Shown here piece by piece: positions 18,603-26,817 of a stretch of 64,000 nt of DNA. The DNA is from Dokdonella_A sp051958935. Its GTDB lineage: Bacteria > Pseudomonadota > Gammaproteobacteria > Xanthomonadales > Rhodanobacteraceae. The notes under the pieces are model-generated. The model was not told the DNA's origin. It searched no databases and saw only the letters and a list, made by a program, of their open reading frames with translations. The position numbers were made by a program, and so were the translations under genes. Location: the NCBI RefSeq assembly GCF_051958935.1, contig NZ_JBQCFP010000099.1, forward strand, positions 40,564 through 104,563. Reading direction: 5' to 3'. Every line of letters starts with the position of its first letter. Within the stretch, counting starts at the first letter, position 1.

Positions 18603-19637
18603 ATGTCGCAGATGATGAAGGCCCTGGTCAAGCGCGAGGCCGCGCGCGGAATCTGGATGGAGGAGGTCCCGGTTCCGGAGATCGGCCCCAACGACGTGCT
18701 CATCAAGCTCGAGAAGACCGCGATCTGCGGCACCGACCTCCACATCTACAAGTGGGACGAGTGGTCGCAGCGCGTGATCAAGCCGGGCCTGGTGATCGGC
18801 CACGAGTTCGTCGGTCGCATCGTCGACATGGGCCCGGGCGTGCGCGGCTACAGCCTCGGCCAGCGCGTGTCGGCCGAAGGCCACATCGTCTGCGGCGTCT
18901 GCCGCAACTGCCGCGCGGGCAAGCAGCACCTGTGCCCGAACACGGTCGGCATCGGCGTCAACCGCAACGGCGCGTTCGCCGAGTTCGTGTCCGTGCCGTC
19001 CTCCAATCTTTGGCCGATCCCCGACCAGATCCCGAGCGAGCTCGCCGCGTTCTTCGATCCGTACGGCAACGCCGCGCATTGCGCGCTCGAGTTCGACGTG
19101 ATCGGCGAGGACGTGCTCATCACCGGCGCCGGCCCGATCGGCATCATCGCCGCGGGCATCTGCAAGCACGTCGGCGCGCGCAACGTCGTCGTCACCGACG
19201 TCAACGACTACCGCCTCAAGCTCGCCGCCGACATGGGTGCGACCCGCGTCGTCAACGTGTCCAAGCAATCGCTCAAGGAAGTGGTGAAGGACCTGCACAT
19301 GGAGGGCTTCGACGTCGCCCTCGAGATGAGCGGCAACCCGCGCGCCTTCAGCGACATGCTCGACTGCATGTACCACGGCGGCAAGGTCGCCCTGCTCGGC
19401 ATCCTGCCGAACGGCGCCGGCATCGACTGGGACAAGGTCATCTTCAAGGGACTCACGCTGCACGGCATCTACGGCCGGCGCATGTACGAGACCTGGTACA
19501 AGATGACGCAGATGGTGCTGACCGGCTTCCCGCTGCAGAAGGTGCTCACGCACCAGATCCACATCGACGACTTCCAGCGCGGTTTCGACCTCATGGATTC
19601 GGGCAACTGCGGCAAGGTGGTCTGCTCCTGGACCTGA
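18603..19637 (+). CDS. tdh: L-threonine 3-dehydrogenase
   Basis: This zinc-dependent medium-chain dehydrogenase oxidises L-threonine to 2-amino-3-ketobutyrate with NAD+, feeding glycine and acetyl-CoA. The 344-residue length is typical. Catalytic zinc Cys42 lies in ICGTDLH with GHEF after it. The structural-zinc lobe is CGVCRNCRAGKQHLC, and the NAD fold has GAGPIGIIAAG. The late KVLTHQIHIDDFQRGFDLM also fits Tdh. The usual partner kbl is not adjacent; the gene stands alone under its own -10 box and is followed by tilS. Confidence 0.97.
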   Translation: MSQMMKALVKREAARGIWMEEVPVPEIGPNDVLIKLEKTAICGTDLHIYKWDEWSQRVIKPGLVIGHEFVGRIVDMGPGVRGYSLGQRVSAEGHIVCGVCRNCRAGKQHLCPNTVGIGVNRNGAFAEFVSVPSSNLWPIPDQIPSELAAFFDPYGNAAHCALEFDVIGEDVLITGAGPIGIIAAGICKHVGARNVVVTDVNDYRLKLAADMGATRVVNVSKQSLKEVVKDLHMEGFDVALEMSGNPRAFSDMLDCMYHGGKVALLGILPNGAGIDWDKVIFKGLTLHGIYGRRMYETWYKMTQMVLTGFPLQKVLTHQIHIDDFQRGFDLMDSGNCGKVVCSWT

Positions 19638-19682
19638 TGCTCGCGGATCCGACGCCCTGGCCCTGACGCGACGACCGCCGGC

Positions 19683-21059
19683 ATGACACCGAGCCGCCGC
19701 ATCCGCGACATCATCGAATCGGCACTCGCCGAGCTGCCGCAGACGCCGATCCTCGCCGCGTTCAGCGGTGGCCTCGACTCGATGGTGCTGCTGCACGCAT
19801 TGGCGCAATCGGACGCGACGCGGGCGCGCGGACTGCGCGCGGTGCACGTCGACCACGGCCTGCACGAAGACAGCGAGGCGTGGGCGCGCCGCTGCCGCGA
19901 ATTCGCCGATGCGCTCGGGGTCGAGTTGATCGTGTGCGCGGTCGACGTCGTGCGCAGCCCCGGCCTCGGCCTCGAGGCGAGCGCCAGGCGCGCGCGCTAC
20001 GCGGCGATCGAGACCCTGCTCTCGCCCGGTGAAATCGTCGCGCTCGCCCATCATCGCGACGACCAGGCCGAAACCGTGTTGCTCAAGCTGCTGCGCGGAT
20101 CGGGGCCCGAAGGCATCGGCGCGATGCGCCCCTTGCGCAGGCTCGGCCGCGGGTTCGCGTGGCGGCCGCTGCTGCTGTTGCCGCGCGCGGCATTGCGCGA
20201 ATACGCCGAACACCATCGCCTGGGCTGGATCGCTGACCCGAGCAACGCCGACCAGACGATCGACCGCAACTACCTGCGCATGCAGGTGATGCCGCGCATC
20301 ACCGCGCGCTGGCCCGAGGCCGAGAGCAGCATCGCGCAAAGCGCCGCCTGGGCGCGTGCCGCGGCCGAATTCATCGACGTGGAAGCCGAACGGGCGCTCG
20401 CCCGCATCCAGGGCCTGGACCCATCGACCCTGCAGTTCCGCGAATGGCTCGCGCTGCCGACTGCGCTGCGCGACCCGGTGCTGCGCCGCTGGCTGCGCGC
20501 GCTGGACCTGCCCGAACCGACGCACTATCAGGCCGCGGAACTCGTGCGCCAGCTCGGCGAAGCCGGCGAAGACCGCCAGCCGTGCGTGCGCTGGCCGGGC
20601 ACGGAAGTGCGCCGCTATCGCGACCTGCTGCACGCGCTGGCGCCATTGCAGTTCCCGCCGCTCGAGTGGGTCGCGGCGTTCGACGGCAGTCCGCTGGCGC
20701 TGCCGCTCGATCTCGGCGTGCTGCGCCTGCGTGGCGCCGCCGGTGACCTGCGGCTGGCCGTCCCGCTGCAGGTGCGCTTCCGGCGTGGCGGCGAAAGCCT
20801 GCGCCTGTCCAGCGGCGGCCACACGCGCGAGCTGCGCGACCTGTTCCAGGAGGCCGGCATACCGCCGTGGAAGCGCGGCCGCCTGCCGCTCGCGTTCGAT
20901 GCCGACGGCGCGCTCGTCGCGGTGGCCGACATCTGGCTCAGCGAAGCGGGTGCCGCCCTGCTCGCCCCGTCGGGCGCACGCTTCGAATGGACGTCCGCCG
21001 AAGGCGCGCGGCGCGGTGGCGACAGGCTCGCGATTGATCTTGCGGACGCGCTGAGCTAG
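19683..21059 (+). CDS. tilS: tRNA(Ile)-lysidine synthetase
   Basis: TilS attaches lysine to C34 of the CAU-anticodon isoleucine tRNA so that it reads AUA. The 458-residue enzyme has the PP-loop SGGLDS at 28-33, HVDHGLHEDSEAW, AHHRDDQAETVLLKLLRGSG, and later WIADPSNAD with RNYLR. The C-terminal TilS domain includes FRRGGESLRLSSGGHTRELRD, as expected. It starts 45 bp after tdh and ends 11 bp before xseB, so tilS and xseB probably share a transcript. Confidence 0.97.
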   Translation: MTPSRRIRDIIESALAELPQTPILAAFSGGLDSMVLLHALAQSDATRARGLRAVHVDHGLHEDSEAWARRCREFADALGVELIVCAVDVVRSPGLGLEASARRARYAAIETLLSPGEIVALAHHRDDQAETVLLKLLRGSGPEGIGAMRPLRRLGRGFAWRPLLLLPRAALREYAEHHRLGWIADPSNADQTIDRNYLRMQVMPRITARWPEAESSIAQSAAWARAAAEFIDVEAERALARIQGLDPSTLQFREWLALPTALRDPVLRRWLRALDLPEPTHYQAAELVRQLGEAGEDRQPCVRWPGTEVRRYRDLLHALAPLQFPPLEWVAAFDGSPLALPLDLGVLRLRGAAGDLRLAVPLQVRFRRGGESLRLSSGGHTRELRDLFQEAGIPPWKRGRLPLAFDADGALVAVADIWLSEAGAALLAPSGARFEWTSAEGARRGGDRLAIDLADALS

Positions 21060-21070
21060 TTTTCGCGCCC

Positions 21071-21322
21071 ATGCCAAAGCCCGCCGCCGAAACCTCGCAG
21101 GTCGCCGACTTCGAGAAGTCCCTCGACGAACTCGAACAGCTCGTCGGCCGCATGGAACAGGGTGATCTCAGCCTCGACGAGTCGCTGCAGTCGTTCGAGC
21201 GCGGCATCGCGCTCTACCGCAACTGCCAGGGCGCACTCGACCAGGCGAAGCTGCGCGTGAGCCAGTTGCTCGATCCGGGGGTGCCGGAAGGTGCCCAGCC
21301 CTTCGACCCCGACGTGCCGTGA
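21071..21322 (+). CDS. xseB: Exodeoxyribonuclease VII small subunit
   Basis: The 83-residue subunit binds in several copies to the catalytic XseA chain (not in this window) to form the single-strand exonuclease. Family features are FEKSLDELEQLVGRMEQGDLSLDESL and the later FERGIALYRNCQGALDQAKLRV, a two-helix hairpin. It lies between tilS and ispA; xseB-ispA is a common order in gammaproteobacteria. Confidence 0.95.
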   Translation: MPKPAAETSQVADFEKSLDELEQLVGRMEQGDLSLDESLQSFERGIALYRNCQGALDQAKLRVSQLLDPGVPEGAQPFDPDVP

Positions 21323-21401
21323 TTTGTGCGATCGTCCATGATCGCGGCCTTGTCGGGGTGTAGCTGTTCGAACGGATCGTAGCCTCGCCCTGAAGTCCAC
21401 A

Positions 21402-21419
21402 GCGGCCATCCATGGCCGC
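21402..21419. repeat. Perfect palindrome around CCATGG-like core
   Basis: GCGGCCAT and ATGGCCGC are separated by CC, an 8-bp perfect inverted repeat in the xseB-ispA gap. A related GGCCATGG core recurs twice just after ispA, suggesting a dispersed intergenic element. Confidence 0.55.
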
Positions 21420-21494
21420 ACTTTTCAAGGAAGGCATCAAGACCATTTACTGCGGGTGGGGCATTTGCCGTCCGCCCCGTCGAGAGCTGTCTAC

Positions 21495-22388
21495 GTGAGC
21501 GATCTTTCTCCTGAACTTCTGGCGCTGTCGGTGCGGGCGGACGAGGCGCTGGCGCACGTGTTGCCGGATGAGGCGCAGCCGCCGGTCGAATTGCATCGCG
21601 CGATGCGCTACGCCGTGCTCGGCGGGGGCAAGCGCCTGCGGCCGTTGCTCGTCTACGCGACCGGCCTCGCGTTTGGCGCGGCGCCGGAGCAGCTGGATGC
21701 ATCGGCCGCCGCGGTCGAGATCATTCACGCCTACTCGCTCGTGCACGACGACCTCCCGGCGATGGACGACGACGACCTGCGCCGCGGCCGGCCGACCTGC
21801 CACGTCGTATTCGGCGAGGCGATGGCGATCCTCGCCGGCGACGCGCTGCAGGCGCTCGCATTCGAGGTGCTCGCGAACGATCCTGCGCTCGCCACCGACC
21901 CGGCGAACCACCTCGCGATGCTGCGCACGCTCGCCGGCGCCTGCGGCTCGCACGGCATGGCGGGCGGCCAGGCGTTCGACCTCGCGGCGGTCGGACAGGT
22001 GCTCGACGCGCCCGAGCTCGAGCGCATGCACGTGCACAAGACCGGCGCGTTGATCCGCGCGTCCGTGCGCCTCGGCGCGCTCGCCGCCGGCGTCCGCGAC
22101 GCGCGCGTGCTCGACGCGCTCGAGACCTACGGTCACGCGATCGGGCTCGCGTTCCAGATCCGCGACGACCTGCTCGACATCGAGGCGGATACCGCGCAGC
22201 TCGGCAAGACCGCCGGCAAGGACGTCGCGGCGAACAAGCCGACGTATCCCGCGATCCTCGGCGTCGACGCCTCGCGTGCGGAGCTCGCGATGCTGACCGC
22301 ACGCGCGCTCGCCGCAATCGAACCGCTTGATGCGCGCACCGACGTGCTGCGCGGCCTCGCCCTCTTCGTCTCCGCCCGCAAAAGCTGA
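21495..22388 (+). CDS. ispA: Farnesyl diphosphate synthase (short-chain polyprenyl synthase)
   Basis: The enzyme condenses IPP with DMAPP and GPP to make farnesyl diphosphate for quinones, undecaprenyl phosphate and hopanoids. The first aspartate-rich motif is HDDLPAMDDDDLRRG and the second is QIRDDLLD. GGGKRLRPLLVYA and GGQAFDL are also present. GTG 21495 (about 297 residues) was chosen because GAGAG precedes it and the homology starts there; a GTG at 21456 would add 13 residues. The dxs gene that often follows is absent, replaced by repeats and a convergent gene. Confidence 0.95.
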   Translation: MSDLSPELLALSVRADEALAHVLPDEAQPPVELHRAMRYAVLGGGKRLRPLLVYATGLAFGAAPEQLDASAAAVEIIHAYSLVHDDLPAMDDDDLRRGRPTCHVVFGEAMAILAGDALQALAFEVLANDPALATDPANHLAMLRTLAGACGSHGMAGGQAFDLAAVGQVLDAPELERMHVHKTGALIRASVRLGALAAGVRDARVLDALETYGHAIGLAFQIRDDLLDIEADTAQLGKTAGKDVAANKPTYPAILGVDASRAELAMLTARALAAIEPLDARTDVLRGLALFVSARKS

Positions 22389-22400
22389 GTCCAGGGAGGC

Positions 22401-22483
22401 CTCACCCCGTGCAGGGCCATGGATGGCCGACGACAGGGGGTCCACTTCCGCAATGGACTCACTCCGTGCAGGCCATGGACCGC
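22401..22483. repeat. Pair of direct repeats with CCATGGA core
   Basis: Two copies of a roughly 24-base unit (22401-22424 and 22459-22482) share CTCAC, CCGTGCAGG and CCATGGA, with one base inserted in the first copy. They lie 58 bp apart in the ispA/DUF4870 convergent gap. The first copy also forms GGCCAT/ATGGCC hairpin arms like the palindrome before ispA. They look like a small interspersed repeat family. Confidence 0.6.
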
Positions 22484-22550
22484 CGTCGACACGGCGCGAC
22501 CGGCTCCGCGCAATACGCCGGCCACGCGATGCGCGCGGCCGGCGCGAACC

Positions 22551-22979
22551 TCACTTCACGAGACGCAACGCGAACGGATAGCGGTAGGCGACGCCTTCAT
22601 TCGCCTTGATCGCGGCGACGATCGTCAGCACGAACCAGGCCACGAACAGCAGCAGGCCGATCGGCACCGTGAGCAGCGCGCCGATGAAGAACGTGCCGAT
22701 CGTGACGACCCACAGCGCGGCCGCGACGATGAGCGCGGTGATGTTGAAGTTCAGCGCTTCCTTCGCCTGGTCGGCCGCGAACGGCAGCGTATCGCGCTTG
22801 ACGAGCCAGACGATGAGCGGGCCAATGACGCAGCCGATGCCCGTGATGAACGCGCTGAACGCGGACAGGTGGCCGATCAGCGCCCAGGTACGGTCGTCGT
22901 TCGAAGGCACCGGGGACTGGACCGTTTCGGGCACGCTGGCCGGGGTGGCGCTGCCCGTATCGTTCTCGTTCTCGCTCAT
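22551..22979 (-). CDS. DUF4870 (Tic20-like) membrane protein
   Basis: The 142-residue inner-membrane protein has a hydrophilic N terminus (MSENENDTGSATPASV) and about three to four hydrophobic helices. The sequence DDRTWALIGHLSAFSAFI, then PLIVWLVKRDTLPFAADQAKEALNF and later YRYPFALRLV, is characteristic of DUF4870, a family of unknown function. ATG 22979 has a good GGAGAG ribosome site. It is convergent with ispA and upstream of nothing obvious. Confidence 0.88.
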   Translation of the reverse strand: MSENENDTGSATPASVPETVQSPVPSNDDRTWALIGHLSAFSAFITGIGCVIGPLIVWLVKRDTLPFAADQAKEALNFNITALIVAAALWVVTIGTFFIGALLTVPIGLLLFVAWFVLTIVAAIKANEGVAYRYPFALRLVK

Positions 22980-23065
22980 GCGCTCTCTCCGCGTTGGGTG
23001 GCGATGTCGAATCTGGGTGCGCGCGAACGACGCCACAATAGCGCGGAAGTCATGCCTGTGCCGCG

Positions 23066-24421
23066 CTATTCGCCTGCGATCGTCATGCGCTCGAGCAGGA
23101 TCGACCCGGTGAGGATGTGCGAGCGCGGGTCGACGTCGCGGCCGACGGCTACGACGTTCGCGTACATGTCGCGCAGGTTGCCGGCGATCGTGATCTCCTC
23201 GACCGGGTACGCGATCTCGCCGTTCTCGACCCAGAAACCGCTCGCGCCGCGCGAGTAGTCGCCGGTGATCAGCGACACGCCCTGGCCCATGAGCTCGGTC
23301 ACGAGGAGGCCGCGACCCATGCGCCGCAGCAGCGCAGGCGTGTCGTCCTCGCCCGGCTGCACGACGATGTTCTGCACGCCGCCCGCGTTGCCGGTCGACT
23401 GCAGGCCGAGCTTGCGGGCCGAGTAGCTGCCGAGGATGTAGCGCGCGAGAACGCCGTCGCGGACGAGGTCCGAGTCGCGCGTGGCGACGCCTTCCGAATC
23501 GAACGCCGTCGATCCATGGCCGCGCGGGATGTGCGGCCGCTCGACCATCTGCATCCAGTGCGGGAACACCGGCTTGCCGACGTGATCGACGAGGAAGCTC
23601 GCGCGCCGGTACAGCGCGCCACCGCTCGCCGCGGAGAGGAAATGGCCGACGAGGCTGCGCGCGACTTCGGGCACGAACAGCACCGGGCAGTCGCGCGTCG
23701 TCAGGCGCCGCGCGCCGAGGCGCGCGACGGTGCGTTCGGCCGCCTTGCGCCCGATCGACACGGCGCTGGCGAAGTCGCTCGCGCGGCGCACGCTGTCGTA
23801 CCAGTAGTCGCGCTGCATGCCGGACTCGTCTTCCGCGATCAGCGCGACCGAGAGCGTATGGCTCGTGCCGCGCTCCGTCCCGACGAAGCCGAGCGAGTTC
23901 GCGTATGCGGTCAGCGATGCGCCGACCTGCACCGATGCGCCGTCGGAATTGTCGATGCGCGGGTCGTGCGAGCGCCCGGCCTCCTCGATCTCGACGCCGA
24001 GGCGGATCGCCTCCTCGGGCGTGATGTCCCATGGATGCCAGAGGTCGAGATCCGGGATCGTCTTCGCGAGCAGGGCCGGATCGGCGAGCCCATTCGCCGG
24101 ATCCTCCTCGGTATGGCGCGCGATCGCGCACGCATGCTCGACCGTCTGCTCGATCGACTTGGGATCGAGATCGGCCGTGCTCGCCGAACCCTTGCGTTTG
24201 CCGAAATAGACGGTCACCGAAACGCCGCGATCGCGCGTGCGCTCGACCGTCTCGACTTCGCCGAGGCGCACGCCGACGGCGAGGCCGAGATCGACGCTCG
24301 CGGCGGCGTCCGCTTCGCTCGCCCCCTTCGCGCGGGCGAGGCGGACCACGTCCTCGGCGATCGCGGCGAGGCGGTCGAGGTCGGCGGAGCTGGTATCTTT
24401 GTCGGTCACGATGGCATTCAT
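23066..24421 (-). CDS. pmbA: Metalloprotease subunit PmbA/TldE
   Basis: TldE pairs with TldD to form a heterodimeric protease that degrades unfolded peptides and matures microcin-type peptides and the antitoxin CcdA. The 451-residue product has VERTRDRGVSVTVYFGKRKG, a central RDCPVLFVPEVARSLVGHFL where TldD has its zinc site, and the C-terminal LITGDYSRGASGFWVENGE. TldE lacks the HExxxH motif, as known for the family. ATG 24421 gives the usual length. The gene diverges from darP with only 24 bp between start codons; tldD lies just beyond darP. Confidence 0.96.
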   Translation of the reverse strand: MNAIVTDKDTSSADLDRLAAIAEDVVRLARAKGASEADAAASVDLGLAVGVRLGEVETVERTRDRGVSVTVYFGKRKGSASTADLDPKSIEQTVEHACAIARHTEEDPANGLADPALLAKTIPDLDLWHPWDITPEEAIRLGVEIEEAGRSHDPRIDNSDGASVQVGASLTAYANSLGFVGTERGTSHTLSVALIAEDESGMQRDYWYDSVRRASDFASAVSIGRKAAERTVARLGARRLTTRDCPVLFVPEVARSLVGHFLSAASGGALYRRASFLVDHVGKPVFPHWMQMVERPHIPRGHGSTAFDSEGVATRDSDLVRDGVLARYILGSYSARKLGLQSTGNAGGVQNIVVQPGEDDTPALLRRMGRGLLVTELMGQGVSLITGDYSRGASGFWVENGEIAYPVEEITIAGNLRDMYANVVAVGRDVDPRSHILTGSILLERMTIAGE

Positions 24422-24445
24422 TGCAGCATTATCCTGGAATCCGTG

Positions 24446-24985
24446 ATGCACGACCTGCACGACGACGAATCGCCGGAGGCCCTGGGGCCGAGCCGCAGCC
24501 AGTTGCGGCGCGAGGCGCTTGACATCTTCAAGCTCGCCGAGACGCTGTCCAACCTCAGCGAGGCCGAACTCGCCCGCGTGCCGCTCGACGACGACCTGCG
24601 CGAGGAAGTGCGACGCACGCGCGCGGTCACGTCACACATCGCGCGCAAGCGCCAGAACCAGTTCCTCGCCAAGCAGATGCGCAAGCTCGACGAGGAATCG
24701 GTCGAGGCCATCCGCTACGCGCTCGGCGTCGACCGCGAGAAGGCGCATCGTGAAACCGCAGCGATGCACCGCCTCGAAACCTGGCGCGAACGCCTGCTCG
24801 CCGAAGGCGACGACGCGCTCGCCGAATTCATCGCGCAGCATCCGTCCGCCGATCGCCAGCGGCTGCGCCAGCTCGTGCGCAACGCACTCGCCGAACGCAA
24901 GGCGGACAAGCCGCCGCATGCGTACCGCGAACTGTTCCGCGTGTTGCGCGAGGCGAGCGACTCCGACGCCGGCGCGGCGGAATGA
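24446..24985 (+). CDS. darP: Ribosome maturation factor DarP (YjgA, DUF615)
   Basis: DarP, formerly YjgA, binds late 50S precursors and helps shape the peptidyl-transferase centre. The 179-residue, highly charged and helical product has SRSQLRREALDIFKLAETL at the N terminus, HIARKRQNQFLAKQMRKLD in the middle and the C-terminal RQLVRNALAERKADKPPHA, all typical of DUF615. ATG 24446 lies 24 bp from the divergent pmbA start. The darP-pmbA neighbourhood is conserved in many gammaproteobacteria. Confidence 0.94.
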   Translation: MHDLHDDESPEALGPSRSQLRREALDIFKLAETLSNLSEAELARVPLDDDLREEVRRTRAVTSHIARKRQNQFLAKQMRKLDEESVEAIRYALGVDREKAHRETAAMHRLETWRERLLAEGDDALAEFIAQHPSADRQRLRQLVRNALAERKADKPPHAYRELFRVLREASDSDAGAAE

Positions 24986-25258
24986 CGGCCGCCGGCGGCG
25001 CGCGGCGACACAAGGGTTCCTGCCCGTCGCCGCCAGCGCGATCCACGCGGTCGCGCCGAAGTGCGGCCAGCGGAAACAGTACGCGTCTGGCGCGAGTCCG
25101 GTCGTGATGCGCGGCTCGCGCGTCGCGTAGGCATGGCCACCCGGGGCGAATTCACGCGCGAGGCACGACGGCGCTCGTGCGCAGCGGCTTCGTCACCGCG
25201 CACGCGATACGCGAGCCGCTCGACGCCGCGAGGGCCGCACGCGGCGACCGCGTGAGCT
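24986..25258. other. Gap between darP and tldD ends
   Basis: This 273-bp stretch lies between convergent genes. Short open frames exist on both strands, but none has a start signal or protein-like sequence. No strong terminator hairpin with a T-run was found. Confidence 0.4.
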
Positions 25259-26701
25259 TCACGCCGCGGTGCCTCCGACCGTCATGCCGTCGATCTTCAA
25301 CGTCGGCTGGCCGACGCCGACCGGCACGCTCTGCCCGTCCTTGCCGCAGACGCCGACGCCTTCGTCGAGCTTGAGGTCGTTGCCGATCATCGACACGCGC
25401 TTGAGCACGTCGGCGCCCGAACCGATCAGCGTCGCGCCCTTCACCGGGCGCGTGACCTTGCCGTCCTCGATCAGATACGCCTCGCTCGCCGAGAAGGTGA
25501 ACTTGCCGTTGGTGATGTCGACCTGGCCGCCGCCGAAATTGACCGCGTACAGGCCACGCTTGACCGACGCGATGATCTCGCCGGGGTCGCGCTCGCCCGG
25601 CAGCATGTAGGTGTTGGTCATGCGCGGCATCGGCAGGTGCGCGAACGATTCGCGCCGGCCGTTGCCGGTGGAGCGCTGGCCCATCAGGCGCGCATTGAGC
25701 TTGTCCTGCATGTAGCCCTTCATCACGCCGTTCTCGACCAGCACCGTGCAGCTCGTCGGCGTGCCTTCGTCGTCGATGCTGAGCGAACCGCGCCGCGCGG
25801 CGAGCGTGCCGTCGTCGACCACGGTGACGCCGTCCGCCGCGACCTTCTCGCCGAGCATGCCGGCGAACGCGGAAGTTTCCTTGCGGTTGAAGTCGCCCTC
25901 GAAACCGTGCCCGATCGCCTCGTGCAGGAGCACGCCGGGCCAGCCGGGGCCGAGCACGACCGGCATGTTGCCGGCGGGTGCCGGTACCGCGTCGAGATTG
26001 ACCAGCGCCGTGCGCACGGCCTCGCGCGCGAATGCGTGCGCGCGGCCGTTCTCGAGCAGTTCGGGGAAGGTGTAGCGGCCGCCGCCACCGCTGCTGCCCG
26101 ACTCGCGCCGGCCGTTCGCCTCGGCGATGACCTGCACGTTCATGCGCACGAGCGGTCGCACGTCGGCGGCGAGCGTGCCGTCCGAATGCGCGATGAGCAC
26201 GGTGTCGACGGCGGCAGCGAGGCTCACGATGACCTGCTTCACGCGCGGATCGGCGGCCCGGCAGGCCGCGTCGACTTCGCGCAGCACGGCGATCTTCGCT
26301 TCATTCGTGAGGCTGTCGATCGGATCGACCGGCGCATACAGCGCACGCGCGCTCGCGATCGCGAGCGGCTTGCCGACGCCGTTCGCACCGGCGCGGGCGA
26401 TCGCGCGCGCCGAGCCCGCAGCTTCGACCAGCGCCGGCAGCACGATCTCGTCGGAGTACGCGAAACCGGCCTTTTCGCCCGAGAGCGCGCGCACGCCGAC
26501 ACCCTGCTCGATCGAATGCGAGCCGTCCTTGACGATGCCGTCCTCGAGCACCCAGGACTCCGAACGCGAATGCTGGAAATACAGGTCGGCCGCGTCGATC
26601 GCCGGTCCCATGAGGCGGGCGAACACGCCGTCGAGGTCACGGGTGGCGAGCCCGCCCGGGCTCAGCAGTTGGCGTTCGGCAAGGGCGATGAGATCGGACA
26701 T
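25259..26701 (-). CDS. tldD: Metalloprotease TldD
   Basis: TldD is the zinc-bearing half of the TldD/TldE protease. The 480-residue length is normal. The zinc-site helix is HEAIGHGFEGD with H260, E261 and H265 (HExxxH), and the late Cys in GVGVCGKDGQ is the third metal ligand of the family. SYSDE-type core residues appear as FAYSDEIVLPA. The partner pmbA is 840 bp away on the same strand, separated by darP on the other strand. Upstream are yhdP and rng, the classic rng-yhdP-tldD order without the nitrilase gene that sometimes intervenes. Confidence 0.97.
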   Translation of the reverse strand: MSDLIALAERQLLSPGGLATRDLDGVFARLMGPAIDAADLYFQHSRSESWVLEDGIVKDGSHSIEQGVGVRALSGEKAGFAYSDEIVLPALVEAAGSARAIARAGANGVGKPLAIASARALYAPVDPIDSLTNEAKIAVLREVDAACRAADPRVKQVIVSLAAAVDTVLIAHSDGTLAADVRPLVRMNVQVIAEANGRRESGSSGGGGRYTFPELLENGRAHAFAREAVRTALVNLDAVPAPAGNMPVVLGPGWPGVLLHEAIGHGFEGDFNRKETSAFAGMLGEKVAADGVTVVDDGTLAARRGSLSIDDEGTPTSCTVLVENGVMKGYMQDKLNARLMGQRSTGNGRRESFAHLPMPRMTNTYMLPGERDPGEIIASVKRGLYAVNFGGGQVDITNGKFTFSASEAYLIEDGKVTRPVKGATLIGSGADVLKRVSMIGNDLKLDEGVGVCGKDGQSVPVGVGQPTLKIDGMTVGGTAA

Positions 26702-26817
26702 GAAGGGAGCCAGGCCAGGAAAACGGTTGGATCATGGCGCACGCAGCGCGCGAGACCAACCGGGAAGATGGGGCCGCGCATGCTGGACCACAACCTGGTC
26801 CATTGCAACGCAGGACG

